In this document: positions 1 to 7,375 of the stretch, piece by piece | Numbering within the stretch: the stretch's first letter is position 1 | Layout of the letters: each line of letters starts with the position of its first letter | Origin: CAZNPH01 sp964574985 | GTDB taxonomy: Bacteria > Bacteroidota > Bacteroidia > Bacteroidales > SM23-62 | Direction: 5' to 3' | Length of the DNA: 64,000 bases | NCBI GenBank assembly: GCA_964574985.1 | Contig: CAZNPH010000002.1 | Span: 240,150 to 304,149 of the forward strand | Position numbers and translations under genes: made by a program | The notes under the pieces: generated by a model | The model's database searches: none | Seen by the model: the letters and a program-made list of their open reading frames with translations, nothing else | What the model was told of the DNA's origin: nothing

Positions 1-900
1 TTCGACGATCCGGGACAATTGCAGGATCTGAAGTTCCGCATTTTGTTTGTCTTTCCGGGCATCGCTGAAAAGCACACGGTGTTTTTCCTCCATTTTCAGC
101 AATTCCCTCTCGGCTTCCATGTAATCGCTGACATTGGTGGCAAATCCTTCGAGGTGTAAAAGATTTCCGAGGGGGTCGAATATTCCCCGTCCCTGTTCCC
201 ATATCCAGACAATGTATCCTTTTTTGTTGATGATCCGGTAGGTCATGGTCCACCGGTCTTTTTTCTCCAGGTGCTCGCTGACGATCTTCCTGACCATTTC
301 CCTGTCGCCGGGATGAATGATCTCCTCATAGGAGATCTTCCGGTCTTCGATGATCTCCTCGGGTTTGTATCCGGTAAGGTCGTATGTGCCCCCGCTGACA
401 AAGTGCATGGTGCAATTTCGGTTGTCTGACCGGCAGTACACCATCCCCGGCAGGCTGTCCATCAAAAAATCCAGCTTGCGGTTGCTTTCCCTGAGGGCTT
501 CAAGTGCCCGGCGGTATCCGCGGGCAGCTTTACCGGACTTTTCCCCGGGGGTGACATCATGGGAATAAACGGAAATCCCGGTTATCTGACCGGATTCACG
601 GACCGGATCCATGAAGAAAGAATATACGCGTTGTTCCTGATCCTCCGTTTGAAGAATCTCTTCGAAAACGACATGTTTTCCCCGGAGCGCGGCATCAATT
701 CTCCGGGTCCAGTTTTCCGTCATCCTGGCGGACAGCAATCCGGTGAAGCTGTCTCCGGGTTTAAGGGTGGTATGGAAAGCCCTGCGGAAAAAATCCCGGG
801 ATTTCTTGTTGCAGTGGATCAATACACAATCCCGGTCCAGTGTCCAGACCGGTCCGGGGGCATTTTCGATGATCTGTTCTAACTGGGATGCTTTGTACAT
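1..900 (-). CDS. PAS-domain sensor protein, N-terminal part (cut by window edge)
   Basis: Reading leftward from an ATG at 900, a frame stays open for 300 codons to the window edge, so the C-terminus is missing. The start (MYKASQLEQIIENAPGPVWT) opens a PAS domain of about 115 residues. A second, PAS_3-like domain lies at roughly residues 145-270 (LTGYKPEEII, HPGDRE, then a W..EQGRGIFD strand and GFATNVSDYMEAER). A linker helix ending LQLSRIVE resembles the lead-in to a third PAS domain. No membrane segment is visible, so the sensor is probably cytoplasmic. In this phylum such PAS chains usually end in a histidine kinase, but the output domain is outside the window, so that is inference. The GG and CC positions at 906-927 form an inverted repeat just upstream. 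Confidence 0.8.
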   Translation of the reverse strand, partial: MYKASQLEQIIENAPGPVWTLDRDCVLIHCNKKSRDFFRRAFHTTLKPGDSFTGLLSARMTENWTRRIDAALRGKHVVFEEILQTEDQEQRVYSFFMDPVRESGQITGISVYSHDVTPGEKSGKAARGYRRALEALRESNRKLDFLMDSLPGMVYCRSDNRNCTMHFVSGGTYDLTGYKPEEIIEDRKISYEEIIHPGDREMVRKIVSEHLEKKDRWTMTYRIINKKGYIVWIWEQGRGIFDPLGNLLHLEGFATNVSDYMEAERELLKMEEKHRVLFSDARKDKQNAELQILQLSRIVE

Positions 901-905
901 TGCCG

Positions 906-927
906 GGAAACCGTTATGCAGGTTTCC
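906..927 (-). promoter_or_regulatory. 7-bp perfect inverted repeat upstream of the PAS sensor gene
   Basis: GGAAACC (906-912) and GGTTTCC (921-927) are exact reverse complements around an 8-nt loop. The repeat begins 6 nt upstream of the PAS gene start codon. It could be an operator or a hairpin in a 5' leader. There is no supporting second copy in the window. Confidence 0.35.
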
Positions 928-1026
928 ATTATTTTAATCAATTTTTGACCAATAGCCAAAATATATACGTTAAATAATCGGGAAAGGTTATATAAAAGAA
1001 GGATTAATAGAAAAAAGGAGGTATGA

Positions 1027-1335
1027 TCACGGCTCATGCCGTCCCTTGAGGTTCAGTTGTTTGCACAGTGGAACCAGCATCCATTCTTCCAGGGGGATTT
1101 CCGGAAATGTCACCACTCCCTTCATGAAAAGTGTATGGTCCAGCATCCATTCTTCCAGGGGGATTCCGGGAAGCTCATTGAACTCTTCACGGGGTTGTTC
1201 CATGGCAGGGGATCGTACCTCGGTGGCAGAAGAAGGTTCCGCCGGTTTTTCCGAGGCAAATGTGTTGTTCAATCCGGGGCCCGCGTTCATCAGAACGGCG
1301 GCAGCGATCAGGGTTATTGTTTTCAAGGTTTTCAT
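1027..1335 (-). CDS. Small exported protein with duplicated IPLEEWML motif
   Basis: This 102-residue protein starts at the ATG at 1335 (MKTLKTITLIAAAVLMNAGP). An in-frame ATG 13 codons upstream would bury the signal peptide. A signal peptide covers about residues 1-28, followed by a short Pro/Glu/Ser-rich stretch. Two copies of IPLEEWML then lie 22 residues apart, each preceded by an F/L-P-x pair. The protein has no recognised enzymatic domain and is too short for one. It follows thyA-folA on the same strand after a 94-nt gap and may have its own promoter. The function is unknown. Export is predicted from the signal peptide only. Confidence 0.6.
   Translation of the reverse strand: MKTLKTITLIAAAVLMNAGPGLNNTFASEKPAEPSSATEVRSPAMEQPREEFNELPGIPLEEWMLDHTLFMKGVVTFPEIPLEEWMLVPLCKQLNLKGRHEP
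1075..1165. repeat. Direct repeat encoding the duplicated EWML motif
   Basis: Positions 1075-1099 and 1141-1165 are identical over 25 nt and 66 nt apart, that is 22 codons, so the frame is kept. Identity at the DNA level, not only in protein, points to a recent tandem duplication or to continuing gene conversion inside the coding region. Confidence 0.8.
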
Positions 1336-1429
1336 CTCTGTCGCTTTTAAAGGTTTCACTTGATTTTTAAACAACAGAAATGCTCAGATTGTTCACAGGA
1401 AATCAGGCCAAAATTCACAAAACATTTCC

Positions 1430-1930
1430 TTATTTTTTGCCGGTTTGTTTCCGTTCATACACGGTGTATGAATAGGAAAAATCGTTTTGTTCATCATCTG
1501 TTATATGTTCCGCCGATACCCGCTTCCAGAACTCAGGATCGATCTCCGGGAAATAGGTGTCTGCTTCGAACTTTTTGTGCACCCTGGTAATATAAAGCTT
1601 ATCCGCATATTGCAGGAATTCCCTGTATACCATGCCTCCCCCGATGATAAAACATTCCCTGTCTTTGGGGCAAAGGTCAAGCACATCCTGAATGGAGCGG
1701 GCCATGACACAGCCTTCGAAATTTTCTTCGGGATCATCGGAAATGACCACATTGGTGCGTTCTGGCAGAGGCCTGAGGGGAAGGGAAAGGTACGTGTTGC
1801 GCCCCATGATGACTGTTTTGCCGGTGGTGATCTTTTTGAATCGTTTGAGGTCCCCGGAAATGTGCCAGAGGAGCCGGTTGTCTCTTCCGATGGCATTGTT
1901 TTCCGCGAGGGCTGCGATGATGATGATCAT
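1430..1930 (-). CDS. folA: Dihydrofolate reductase
   Basis: The enzyme reduces dihydrofolate to tetrahydrofolate with NADPH, regenerating the cofactor oxidised by thymidylate synthase. The 166-residue length is usual for bacterial DHFR. Family marks are MIIIIAALAENNAIG at the N-terminus, LWHISGDLKRFK with the substrate-binding acid at Asp27, the NADPH segment TGKTVIMGRNTY and the IIGGGMVYREFL glycine turn. The gene begins 17 nt after thyA ends on the same strand, so the two are almost certainly co-transcribed, matching their coupled reactions. Confidence 0.96.
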   Translation of the reverse strand: MIIIIAALAENNAIGRDNRLLWHISGDLKRFKKITTGKTVIMGRNTYLSLPLRPLPERTNVVISDDPEENFEGCVMARSIQDVLDLCPKDRECFIIGGGMVYREFLQYADKLYITRVHKKFEADTYFPEIDPEFWKRVSAEHITDDEQNDFSYSYTVYERKQTGKK

Positions 1931-1947
1931 GTTTCTTTGATTGGGGT

Positions 1948-2742
1948 TCAGACGGAGATATCACCCCGGATACGGGGATGGGGATCATAACCGGTCACTT
2001 CGAAATCTTCATAGCTGAAACGGAATATGTCCCTGACGGAGGGATTGATCTTCATTCGGGGCAGCTTCCGGGGTTCCCTGGTCAGCTGAAGCCTGACCTG
2101 GTCGATGTGGTTGAGGTAAATGTGAACGTCCCCGAAAGTATGTATGAACTCTCCGGGTTTCAGATTGGTGACCTGAGCCACCATCATCAGCAGCAGGGAG
2201 TAGGAAGCGATGTTGAAGGGAACGCCCAGGAACAGGTCGGCGCTCCGCTGGTACAAATGGCAGGAAAGCCGGCCGCCGGCCACATAGAACTGAAAAAGAA
2301 CATGGCAGGGGGGCAGGGCCATGTTGTTCAGGTCCCCGGGATTCCAGGCACTGACCAGGTGCCGCCTGGAGTCGGGATCATTGCGGATGGAATCGATCAC
2401 CCGGCTGATCTGGTCGATGTGTTCCCCTCCCGGTGTGGGCCATGACCGCCACTGGTATCCGTATATATGACCCAGATCTCCCTGTTCATCGGCCCATTCG
2501 TTCCAGATGGAGACCTTGTGGTCATTGAGGTATTTCACGTTGGTGTCCCCTCTGAGGAACCACAGCAATTCATAAATGATGGAACGGATGTGGAGCTTTT
2601 TGGTGGTCAGAAGGGGAAATCCGTCTTGCAGGTCGTGTCTCATTTGGTAGCCGAATGTGCTGATAATGCCCGTTCCCGTGCGGTCCTTTTTTTCGGTACC
2701 CTTTTCCAGGACATGGTCAAGCAGGTCAAGATATTGTTGCAT
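1948..2742 (-). CDS. thyA: Thymidylate synthase
   Basis: The enzyme methylates dUMP to dTMP using methylene-tetrahydrofolate. I chose the ATG at 2742 (MQQYLDLLDHVLEKG), which gives 264 residues, the E. coli ThyA length. A longer in-frame reading to 2862 adds 40 basic residues not seen in the family. The catalytic cysteine is Cys146 in ALPPCHVLFQFY. The folate/dUMP segment RSADLFLGVPFNIASY and the closing DPHPRI...I C-terminus are present. It is the first gene of a thyA-folA pair. The 314 nt upstream contain the dispersed repeat at 2894-3014. Confidence 0.97.
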   Translation of the reverse strand: MQQYLDLLDHVLEKGTEKKDRTGTGIISTFGYQMRHDLQDGFPLLTTKKLHIRSIIYELLWFLRGDTNVKYLNDHKVSIWNEWADEQGDLGHIYGYQWRSWPTPGGEHIDQISRVIDSIRNDPDSRRHLVSAWNPGDLNNMALPPCHVLFQFYVAGGRLSCHLYQRSADLFLGVPFNIASYSLLLMMVAQVTNLKPGEFIHTFGDVHIYLNHIDQVRLQLTREPRKLPRMKINPSVRDIFRFSYEDFEVTGYDPHPRIRGDISV

Positions 2743-2893
2743 ATGTTTCCCGTTATCAGGTGATAAAATTAAGGAATTCGCGGGGATTGGTGAAAAAGCT
2801 TTTTGAACAGCTTTTGCACTATGCCGATTGTACCGGGCCCGGCGGGCAATGGCGGGGTTCAATTATTTTTAGTAGTTTTGAAAGTCTCATGAA

Positions 2894-3014
2894 ACCCCCA
2901 TCAACGATCCGGCGGCAGGCCGCCGTTAGGAGACAAATGGGGGTTCGCCGGCCCGGCAGGCGGACAGCCCGCGGGTGGCCGGCAACAAAAAATCAAAGTA
3001 TTTGAACTGACATT
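2894..3014 (+). repeat. Dispersed structured repeat, copy A (121 bp)
   Basis: This GC-rich block fills much of the 314-nt gap between the divergent thyA and AI-2E transporter genes. It aligns without gaps to the reverse complement of 63669-63789, with 109 of 121 positions identical by my count. ACCCCCAT (2894-2901) can pair with ATGGGGGT (2937-2944), and GCCGGCC with GGCCGGC flank a second arm. The right end is an A-rich run followed by TTTGAACTGACATT. I see no reading frame that looks genuinely coding. It is probably a non-autonomous mobile or REP-like intergenic element. The rest of the gap holds nothing else I can identify. Confidence 0.85.
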
Positions 3015-3056
3015 ATAACATGTTGAAATTTAAATGGTTTACGTAAATATATTCGA

Positions 3057-4160
3057 ATGAATTCATTCTGCAAATATCTGCTGATCCTCATCGGGATCGC
3101 GGCCCTGGGTTATGTGCTCTGGTATTTCTTTTCCATTGTCGTTTATATTCTGGTGGCTGCCGTTCTTACCCTGGTCGGCAGACCCGTTGCCAGCCGGCTG
3201 AACCGCGTAAAGGCAGGGCGCTTCCGTTTTCCTTCCGCCCTCAGTGCGGTCCTGACCCTGATCGTTATCTGGACCCTGATCATCGGTTTTTTCAGGATCT
3301 TCGTGCCCCTGATCGCCAACCAGGCCAATGAATTGTCACAGGTGGACACCGAACAACTGGTCAATACCCTGGAACAACCCCTGAAGAAGATCGAAGCCTT
3401 TTACAACAATTATTATGCATCCCGGGAGGATGCCCCCACTTTCAGGGAATACATCAACAACAAGGTTACTTCCCTGCTCAATGTGGCTTTCCTTTCCAAT
3501 TTCTTCAGTTCCATTTTCAGCATACTGGGAAATGTGTTCATTGCCATTTTTGCCATTTCTTTCATTACCTTCTTTTTTCTCCGTGACCGGGGCATACTTT
3601 CGGAATCCCTGGTGCTGCTGATTCCCGAAAAACATGAGGCGGCTGTCAGAAATGCCATTCAATCCGTCAAATATTTGCTCAGGCGCTATTTTGTCGGGAT
3701 TTGCGGACAGATTACCGGCATCATGACCCTGGTGACCCTGGGGATGGTGATTGTCGGACTGGATTTCAGGGATGCACTGCTGATCGCGCTGGTGGCCGGA
3801 CTCCTGAACGTGGTTCCTTACCTGGGGCCGTTGATCGGAAGCACGATCGGACTTTTCCTGGGGATGGCCGCCAATATCCAGATGGATTTTGCTTCCGGAC
3901 TCCTGCCGTTGCTTATTTATATGCTGATGGTCTTTGTTTTCGTACAGATCATTGACAATGTACTGTTCCAGCCGCTGATATTCGGAAGCAGTGTGAAAGC
4001 ACATCCCCTGGAAATATTTCTGGTCATTATGATCGCGGGGAGCCTTGCCGGCATTCCCGGCATGATCATGGCCATCCCCACCTATACCGTATCGCGGGTT
4101 TTTGCCAGGGAATTTTTCAGCAGGTTCCGGGTGGTCCAGCGGCTTACACGGAATATATGA
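3057..4160 (+). CDS. AI-2E family (TerC/PerM-type) membrane transporter
   Basis: This 367-residue polytopic inner-membrane protein belongs to the AI-2E/PerM transporter family (PF01594). Two N-terminal hydrophobic segments precede a soluble stretch at about residues 90-140 (ELSQVDTEQLVNTLEQPLKK). Five or six further membrane helices follow. The family signature VPYLGPLIGSTIGLFLG lies near residue 260, and LAGIPGMIMAIPTYTV near the end. Members are linked to export of small molecules or to Na+/H+ antiport. The substrate here cannot be told from sequence. The gene stands alone, divergent from thyA across the dispersed repeat, and is followed after 69 nt by a secreted sorting-domain protein. Confidence 0.9.
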   Translation: MNSFCKYLLILIGIAALGYVLWYFFSIVVYILVAAVLTLVGRPVASRLNRVKAGRFRFPSALSAVLTLIVIWTLIIGFFRIFVPLIANQANELSQVDTEQLVNTLEQPLKKIEAFYNNYYASREDAPTFREYINNKVTSLLNVAFLSNFFSSIFSILGNVFIAIFAISFITFFFLRDRGILSESLVLLIPEKHEAAVRNAIQSVKYLLRRYFVGICGQITGIMTLVTLGMVIVGLDFRDALLIALVAGLLNVVPYLGPLIGSTIGLFLGMAANIQMDFASGLLPLLIYMLMVFVFVQIIDNVLFQPLIFGSSVKAHPLEIFLVIMIAGSLAGIPGMIMAIPTYTVSRVFAREFFSRFRVVQRLTRNI

Positions 4161-4229
4161 CCGTTTTTCGGCGTTTCCGGTTCGATATTGGAGGTAAATT
4201 AATATATTTATGAAAGAATACTGACCCCG

Positions 4230-5057
4230 ATGACAATCCTCAGAGTTTGCGTGTGCTGTGTCATGTTGTTCTATGGCCTCCGGTCTGCAGGTCAGGTCTC
4301 CTTTTCGGCTTCCGAAACCCGGGGTTGCGATTCGCTTACCGTCAATTTCCTTTATACCGATGATTCTTCCGTGGACACCGTGACCCTGGTGGAATGGGAT
4401 TTCGGCAACGGGAAGACCGGTACGGGGAAAACCGGTCAGACCGTTGTTTACGATTCTGCGGCAAGTTATACCGTATCCGTGACCGTCAATGGGAATACAA
4501 CCATAACCAGGCAAAATTACATCGCGGTATACCCGGGTCCGTCTGCCTGGTTCAGGTATTCCGACACACTGGATCCCTGGACCTATTGCTATGTATTCAG
4601 GAACGTTCCCCAGCCGGTGGATACGATCAAATATACCTGTGACTGGCAGTTCAGTGACGGGGGAAGCGGGGATGCCCGGACTCTGATGTATACCTTTCAG
4701 CAAGCCGGCACTTATTATGCGCGCCTGGTGGTTACCGACGAAATAGGGTGTGCCGATACGGTGCTGCGGAGCATCCGGGTGGAAGACGACCTGGATGTAC
4801 CCAATGTTTTCACCCCCAACGGGGACGGGAAGAATGATTTTTTCAGGGTCCGTTCAAACGGGGTGACCGTATACCGTCTGAAGATATTCAGCCGGAGCGG
4901 ACTGTTGGTTTATGAGATCGAGTCTCCCAAGATCATATGGGACGGCAGGAGTACTTCCGGGAACAACATGCCTGCCGGCATTTACTTCTATACCCTTCAG
5001 GCAGCCGGAGGAAACGGTTCCCGGAAAATGAAAGGTTTTTTCCAGTTGCTCCGCTGA
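4230..5057 (+). CDS. PKD-domain protein with type IX secretion C-terminal sorting domain
   Basis: This 275-residue secreted protein has a short signal peptide (MTILRVCVCCVMLFYGLRSAG). Two PKD-like beta domains follow: one at about 25-95 (VEWDFGNGKTGTG, YTVSVTV) and one at about 100-185 (CDWQFSDGGSGDA, YYARLVVTDEIGCADT). The last 85 residues are the gliding-motility-associated C-terminal domain (VPNVFTPNGDGKNDFFRV, LKIFSRSGLLVYE, MPAGIYFYTLQA). That domain acts as a type B signal for the type IX secretion system, so the product should cross the outer membrane and reach the surface. The ligand is unknown. The protein resembles the one at 36052 in its C-terminal domain only. Confidence 0.88.
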   Translation: MTILRVCVCCVMLFYGLRSAGQVSFSASETRGCDSLTVNFLYTDDSSVDTVTLVEWDFGNGKTGTGKTGQTVVYDSAASYTVSVTVNGNTTITRQNYIAVYPGPSAWFRYSDTLDPWTYCYVFRNVPQPVDTIKYTCDWQFSDGGSGDARTLMYTFQQAGTYYARLVVTDEIGCADTVLRSIRVEDDLDVPNVFTPNGDGKNDFFRVRSNGVTVYRLKIFSRSGLLVYEIESPKIIWDGRSTSGNNMPAGIYFYTLQAAGGNGSRKMKGFFQLLR

Positions 5058-5069
5058 AGGGCAATACCC

Positions 5070-5936
5070 TTAAAAATATTCCCGGGCCAGGTATCCGAAG
5101 AGCCATGTGGTGAAAAAGGAAAACGAACCGTAGACCACGGCCACCAGGGCCATATTGTAATTGCTCAGGAGGGTGCCCGCCACGAAAATGGCCAGACTGC
5201 TGTTCTGGAGTCCGACCTCCACGGCGATGGTGAACTGGTTCCTTTTGGAAAGCTTGAACAGCCGGGGCACGTAGTACCCGGAGAACATGGAAAGGAGGTT
5301 CAGGGCCAGGGTAAAAGGGATCAGGTACAGGAATTTGTGCAGGTCGGATCCGGACCCTCCTTTTTCGATGAACATTACCCCCGCATAAACAGTCAGCAGC
5401 AAGACAGGCAGGATGAAGCGCAGGGGATTTTCCAGGCGTTCGGCCAGTTTTTCCTTCCAGGCCCTGATCAGGATCCCGGCGGTGGCCGGGATGATGGTCA
5501 GCACGAATATCTGGAATATGGTATTCATCAGGGGCAAATGGATCTCGGTGTCCTGTCGCATGAATATGTGCAGGGCCAGCCGCACGATCAGGGGGATCTT
5601 AACCACCGTTATGAGTCCGTGCACAATGGTAATACTCAGCGACAGGGCCACATTCCCCCGGATAATGTAGTTGACCAGATTGGAAGTGGCCCCTCCCGGG
5701 CACACCGAAATGATCACCAGTCCGACACTGTACACGGGTGGCAGTTTGGTCACCAGGGCGATGGAAAAAGCGATCAGGGGCAGCAGGATCATCTGGCTGA
5801 GGAGACCGATCACGACCCCCCTGGGGTACAGGGCGACATTCTTGATGTCGTCAAAGGTTAGCGAGAGTCCGAGCCCCAGCGTTATAATGGCAAGGGTGGC
5901 GGGAAGGAATACATTGGAAAACAGCGAAACATCCAT
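5070..5936 (-). CDS. Bile acid:sodium symporter family transporter
   Basis: This 288-residue protein has about nine to ten hydrophobic helices and belongs to the BASS/SBF family (PF01758). The signature region VISVCPGGATSNLVNYIIRG followed by NVALSLSITIVHGLITV forms the crossing-helix and Na+-site region of this fold. Bacterial relatives move organic anions, and some move pantoate or sulfonates, by sodium symport. The substrate cannot be assigned here. The gene is convergent with the sorting-domain gene ending at 5057, with 12 nt between them, and no functional link is evident. Confidence 0.88.
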   Translation of the reverse strand: MDVSLFSNVFLPATLAIITLGLGLSLTFDDIKNVALYPRGVVIGLLSQMILLPLIAFSIALVTKLPPVYSVGLVIISVCPGGATSNLVNYIIRGNVALSLSITIVHGLITVVKIPLIVRLALHIFMRQDTEIHLPLMNTIFQIFVLTIIPATAGILIRAWKEKLAERLENPLRFILPVLLLTVYAGVMFIEKGGSGSDLHKFLYLIPFTLALNLLSMFSGYYVPRLFKLSKRNQFTIAVEVGLQNSSLAIFVAGTLLSNYNMALVAVVYGSFSFFTTWLFGYLAREYF

Positions 5937-6006
5937 GAAAGAACAGTTGGCCGGTGGTTCGGAACATTTCCTGCAAACTTACACATTTTTGCAAAAACGG
6001 AGGGGT

Positions 6007-6432
6007 TTACATTCCGGCATGTTCCTTCTTGCCGTTCATGTGTTTTTTCATGGCGTTGATCAGCAGATCCGGACTGATGGGCTTGGTGACGATCTGGTCA
6101 CAACCGGCATCTTTGATCCTGTCTTCATAGTCGAAAGCATAGGCGGTTTGTGCGATCACCGGCAAATGCCCGCAAATCTTCTTGATGTGCAGGGTGGCTT
6201 CGATGCCGTCCATCACGGGCATTTGAATGTCCATGAGGACCAGATCGATGTCCCGGTTTTTCCTGCACAGCTTTACGGCTTCCTCTCCGTTCCTTGCCCA
6301 GATCAGTTTGGCTTGCGTTTTGTCCAGTATGGCTTCGATGAGCATGAAATTCGTTTGCACATCTTCAGCCACCAGGATGGTCTTGCCGGACCAGTCAATA
6401 TTTTTTTTCTCTTGATTCATTTCTGTGTTCAT
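6007..6432 (-). CDS. Stand-alone CheY-like response regulator
   Basis: This 141-residue protein has a single receiver domain. The acidic pair is in ILVAEDVQTN, the phospho-acceptor Asp is in DLVLMDIQMPVMDG, and the switch Thr/Lys residues are in VIAQTAYAF and IVTKPISP. No output domain follows, so it must act through a partner. The closest receivers by wording are those of hybrid kinases. It is the last gene of a three-gene minus-strand set, 25 nt after the 163-residue unknown protein. No histidine kinase is adjacent, although the PAS protein at 1-900 and the hybrid kinase at 62067 are in the window. Confidence 0.92.
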   Translation of the reverse strand: MNTEMNQEKKNIDWSGKTILVAEDVQTNFMLIEAILDKTQAKLIWARNGEEAVKLCRKNRDIDLVLMDIQMPVMDGIEATLHIKKICGHLPVIAQTAYAFDYEDRIKDAGCDQIVTKPISPDLLINAMKKHMNGKKEHAGM

Positions 6433-6457
6433 GCGATAGCGGTGACAAACGGGCGGT

Positions 6458-6949
6458 TCAGACGACCTTCAGGTGTCCCTGCCGGGGAGGAGCTCCCTGC
6501 ATTTTTTTCCGGAGCTTTTCCCGCATTTTGACTGTGTCTTCCGCGGTTTTGTTTTTTTCTTTCAATCTTACATGTTCCACGATCGTTTTGCTGATCTGGC
6601 AGGCATGCATGCCCGAGAACCGGTAATGTTTCAGCATCAATGTGCGGATCCTTTCCAGTTCCCGGGCAATTTTGAGATAATTCTCTGCATCCCTGATGTA
6701 ATTTTCGAGTTCTCTTTTTCTGTAAATTCCGTCCAGCGCATCCGGGTCACGGTCCATCAGTTCCAGGGCCTGTTCGATGTGTTTTTCAGTCCCCTGCCGG
6801 GAACAACCCTCAGGTGCTTCCGGTGTTTCCGCCGGAAGGTTCCCGGGCAGCAGCTCCGAGATGCCTTTCAGCAGCCGCATGATCAGACTGCTGGCATCGG
6901 AGCTGATGCACAAACAATGCTGAAGGTCCTCCGGTTTCTGATTTTCCAT
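6458..6949 (-). CDS. Unknown 163-residue helical protein
   Basis: I do not recognise this protein. The N-terminal 45 residues contain two cysteines (LQHCLCISSD) and a hydrophobic stretch too short for a membrane span. A Pro/Glu-rich linker follows, then a charged helical region from about residue 55 to 150 (DALDGIYRKRELENYIRDAE, ARELERIRTLMLKHY) likely to form a helical bundle. The C-terminus is basic (KMREKLRKKMQ). It lies between the 47-residue peptide gene (44 nt upstream) and the receiver protein (25 nt downstream), so it may be a partner of the regulator. Cytoplasmic location is inferred from the lack of a signal or span. Confidence 0.6.
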   Translation of the reverse strand: MENQKPEDLQHCLCISSDASSLIMRLLKGISELLPGNLPAETPEAPEGCSRQGTEKHIEQALELMDRDPDALDGIYRKRELENYIRDAENYLKIARELERIRTLMLKHYRFSGMHACQISKTIVEHVRLKEKNKTAEDTVKMREKLRKKMQGAPPRQGHLKVV

Positions 6950-6993
6950 GGCTTTGCGTTTTTTGCGTCTGGCCGGATCAGTGAAAAGGGCTT

Positions 6994-7137
6994 TCAGCCC
7001 TGCGGTTCTGTCGGAGGATCTTCAGGCGGGGGGGTTATCCCGTCCCCGCCGCGGAGCCGGTACATCTGTTCCGTTTCCAGTACCGCGTCTTCGAATTTCC
7101 CCATTCTGCTTTTGAGGTTTTCCTTTGACCTTTTCAT
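6994..7137 (-). CDS. 47-residue peptide with Gly-Gly leader-like pattern
   Basis: ATG at 7137, stop at 6994-6996. The first 31 residues are charged and helical (MKRSKENLKSRMGKFEDAVL) and end in TEQMYRLRGG. The remaining 16 residues (DGITPPPEDPPTEPQG) are acidic and proline-rich. A helical leader with Met at -7 and a hydrophobic residue at -4 before Gly-Gly recalls the double-glycine precursor peptides of Bacteroidota, which are cut by C39-peptidase ABC exporters. No such exporter or modifying enzyme is nearby. It is the first gene of a likely operon with 6458 and 6007. Coding status rests on position, frame and this pattern, so it is tentative. Confidence 0.45.
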   Translation of the reverse strand: MKRSKENLKSRMGKFEDAVLETEQMYRLRGGDGITPPPEDPPTEPQG

Positions 7138-7245
7138 GATGGATCGATTTTTTAAAAATTCCTACTCTTTTTTAGCTTTTCGGATTCCGCTATTTGGCAT
7201 GGGCCTCTATTGTTTAGTTCCGGAAATCGGAAAAAGTGAACAGCC

Positions 7246-7278
7246 AAAAACGGACTTTTTTTTAACCGAAAAACGGAC
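7246..7278. promoter_or_regulatory. Direct repeat AAAAACGGAC in divergent promoter region
   Basis: AAAAACGGAC occurs at 7246-7255 and 7269-7278, 23 nt apart, which is close to two helical turns. An inverted GTCCG follows at 7296-7300. The repeats lie in the 238-nt AT-rich gap between the divergent 47-aa peptide gene and the TPR-CHAT gene. They are a plausible regulator binding site for either side. No -33/-7 promoter pair is clear. Confidence 0.35.
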
Positions 7279-7375
7279 AAATTTCATAAGCAACAGTCCG
7301 CCAAAAAATTACAGCATTTTCAAAAAAATAATATATATTGATTATAAATAAGAAATTTGGCGGATCAGGCCCCAA

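Noticed and set aside
1023..1049. 8-codon frame preceded by AAAGGAGG
   Set aside because: The Shine-Dalgarno match is eye-catching, but the frame encodes only eight residues, overlaps the end of the small exported protein gene and has no downstream gene to control on that strand.
2760..3005. 81-codon plus-strand frame across repeat copy A
   Set aside because: The frame is formed by the GC-rich repeat and its counterpart in copy B is read differently. No conserved peptide is evident.
4183..4210. TTG...TATATTTA before the sorting-domain gene as a promoter
   Set aside because: The spacing is only 12 nt and the -7 match is imperfect.
3336..4703. 455-codon open frame on the minus strand
   Set aside because: It lies opposite the AI-2E transporter and the sorting-domain gene, has a biased Gln/His/Gly/Pro composition and no recognisable motif. 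It is an antisense shadow of GC-rich coding DNA.
5671..6531. 286-codon open frame on the plus strand
   Set aside because: It runs opposite the symporter start and the receiver gene, both of which have clear family motifs. No family features are visible in it.
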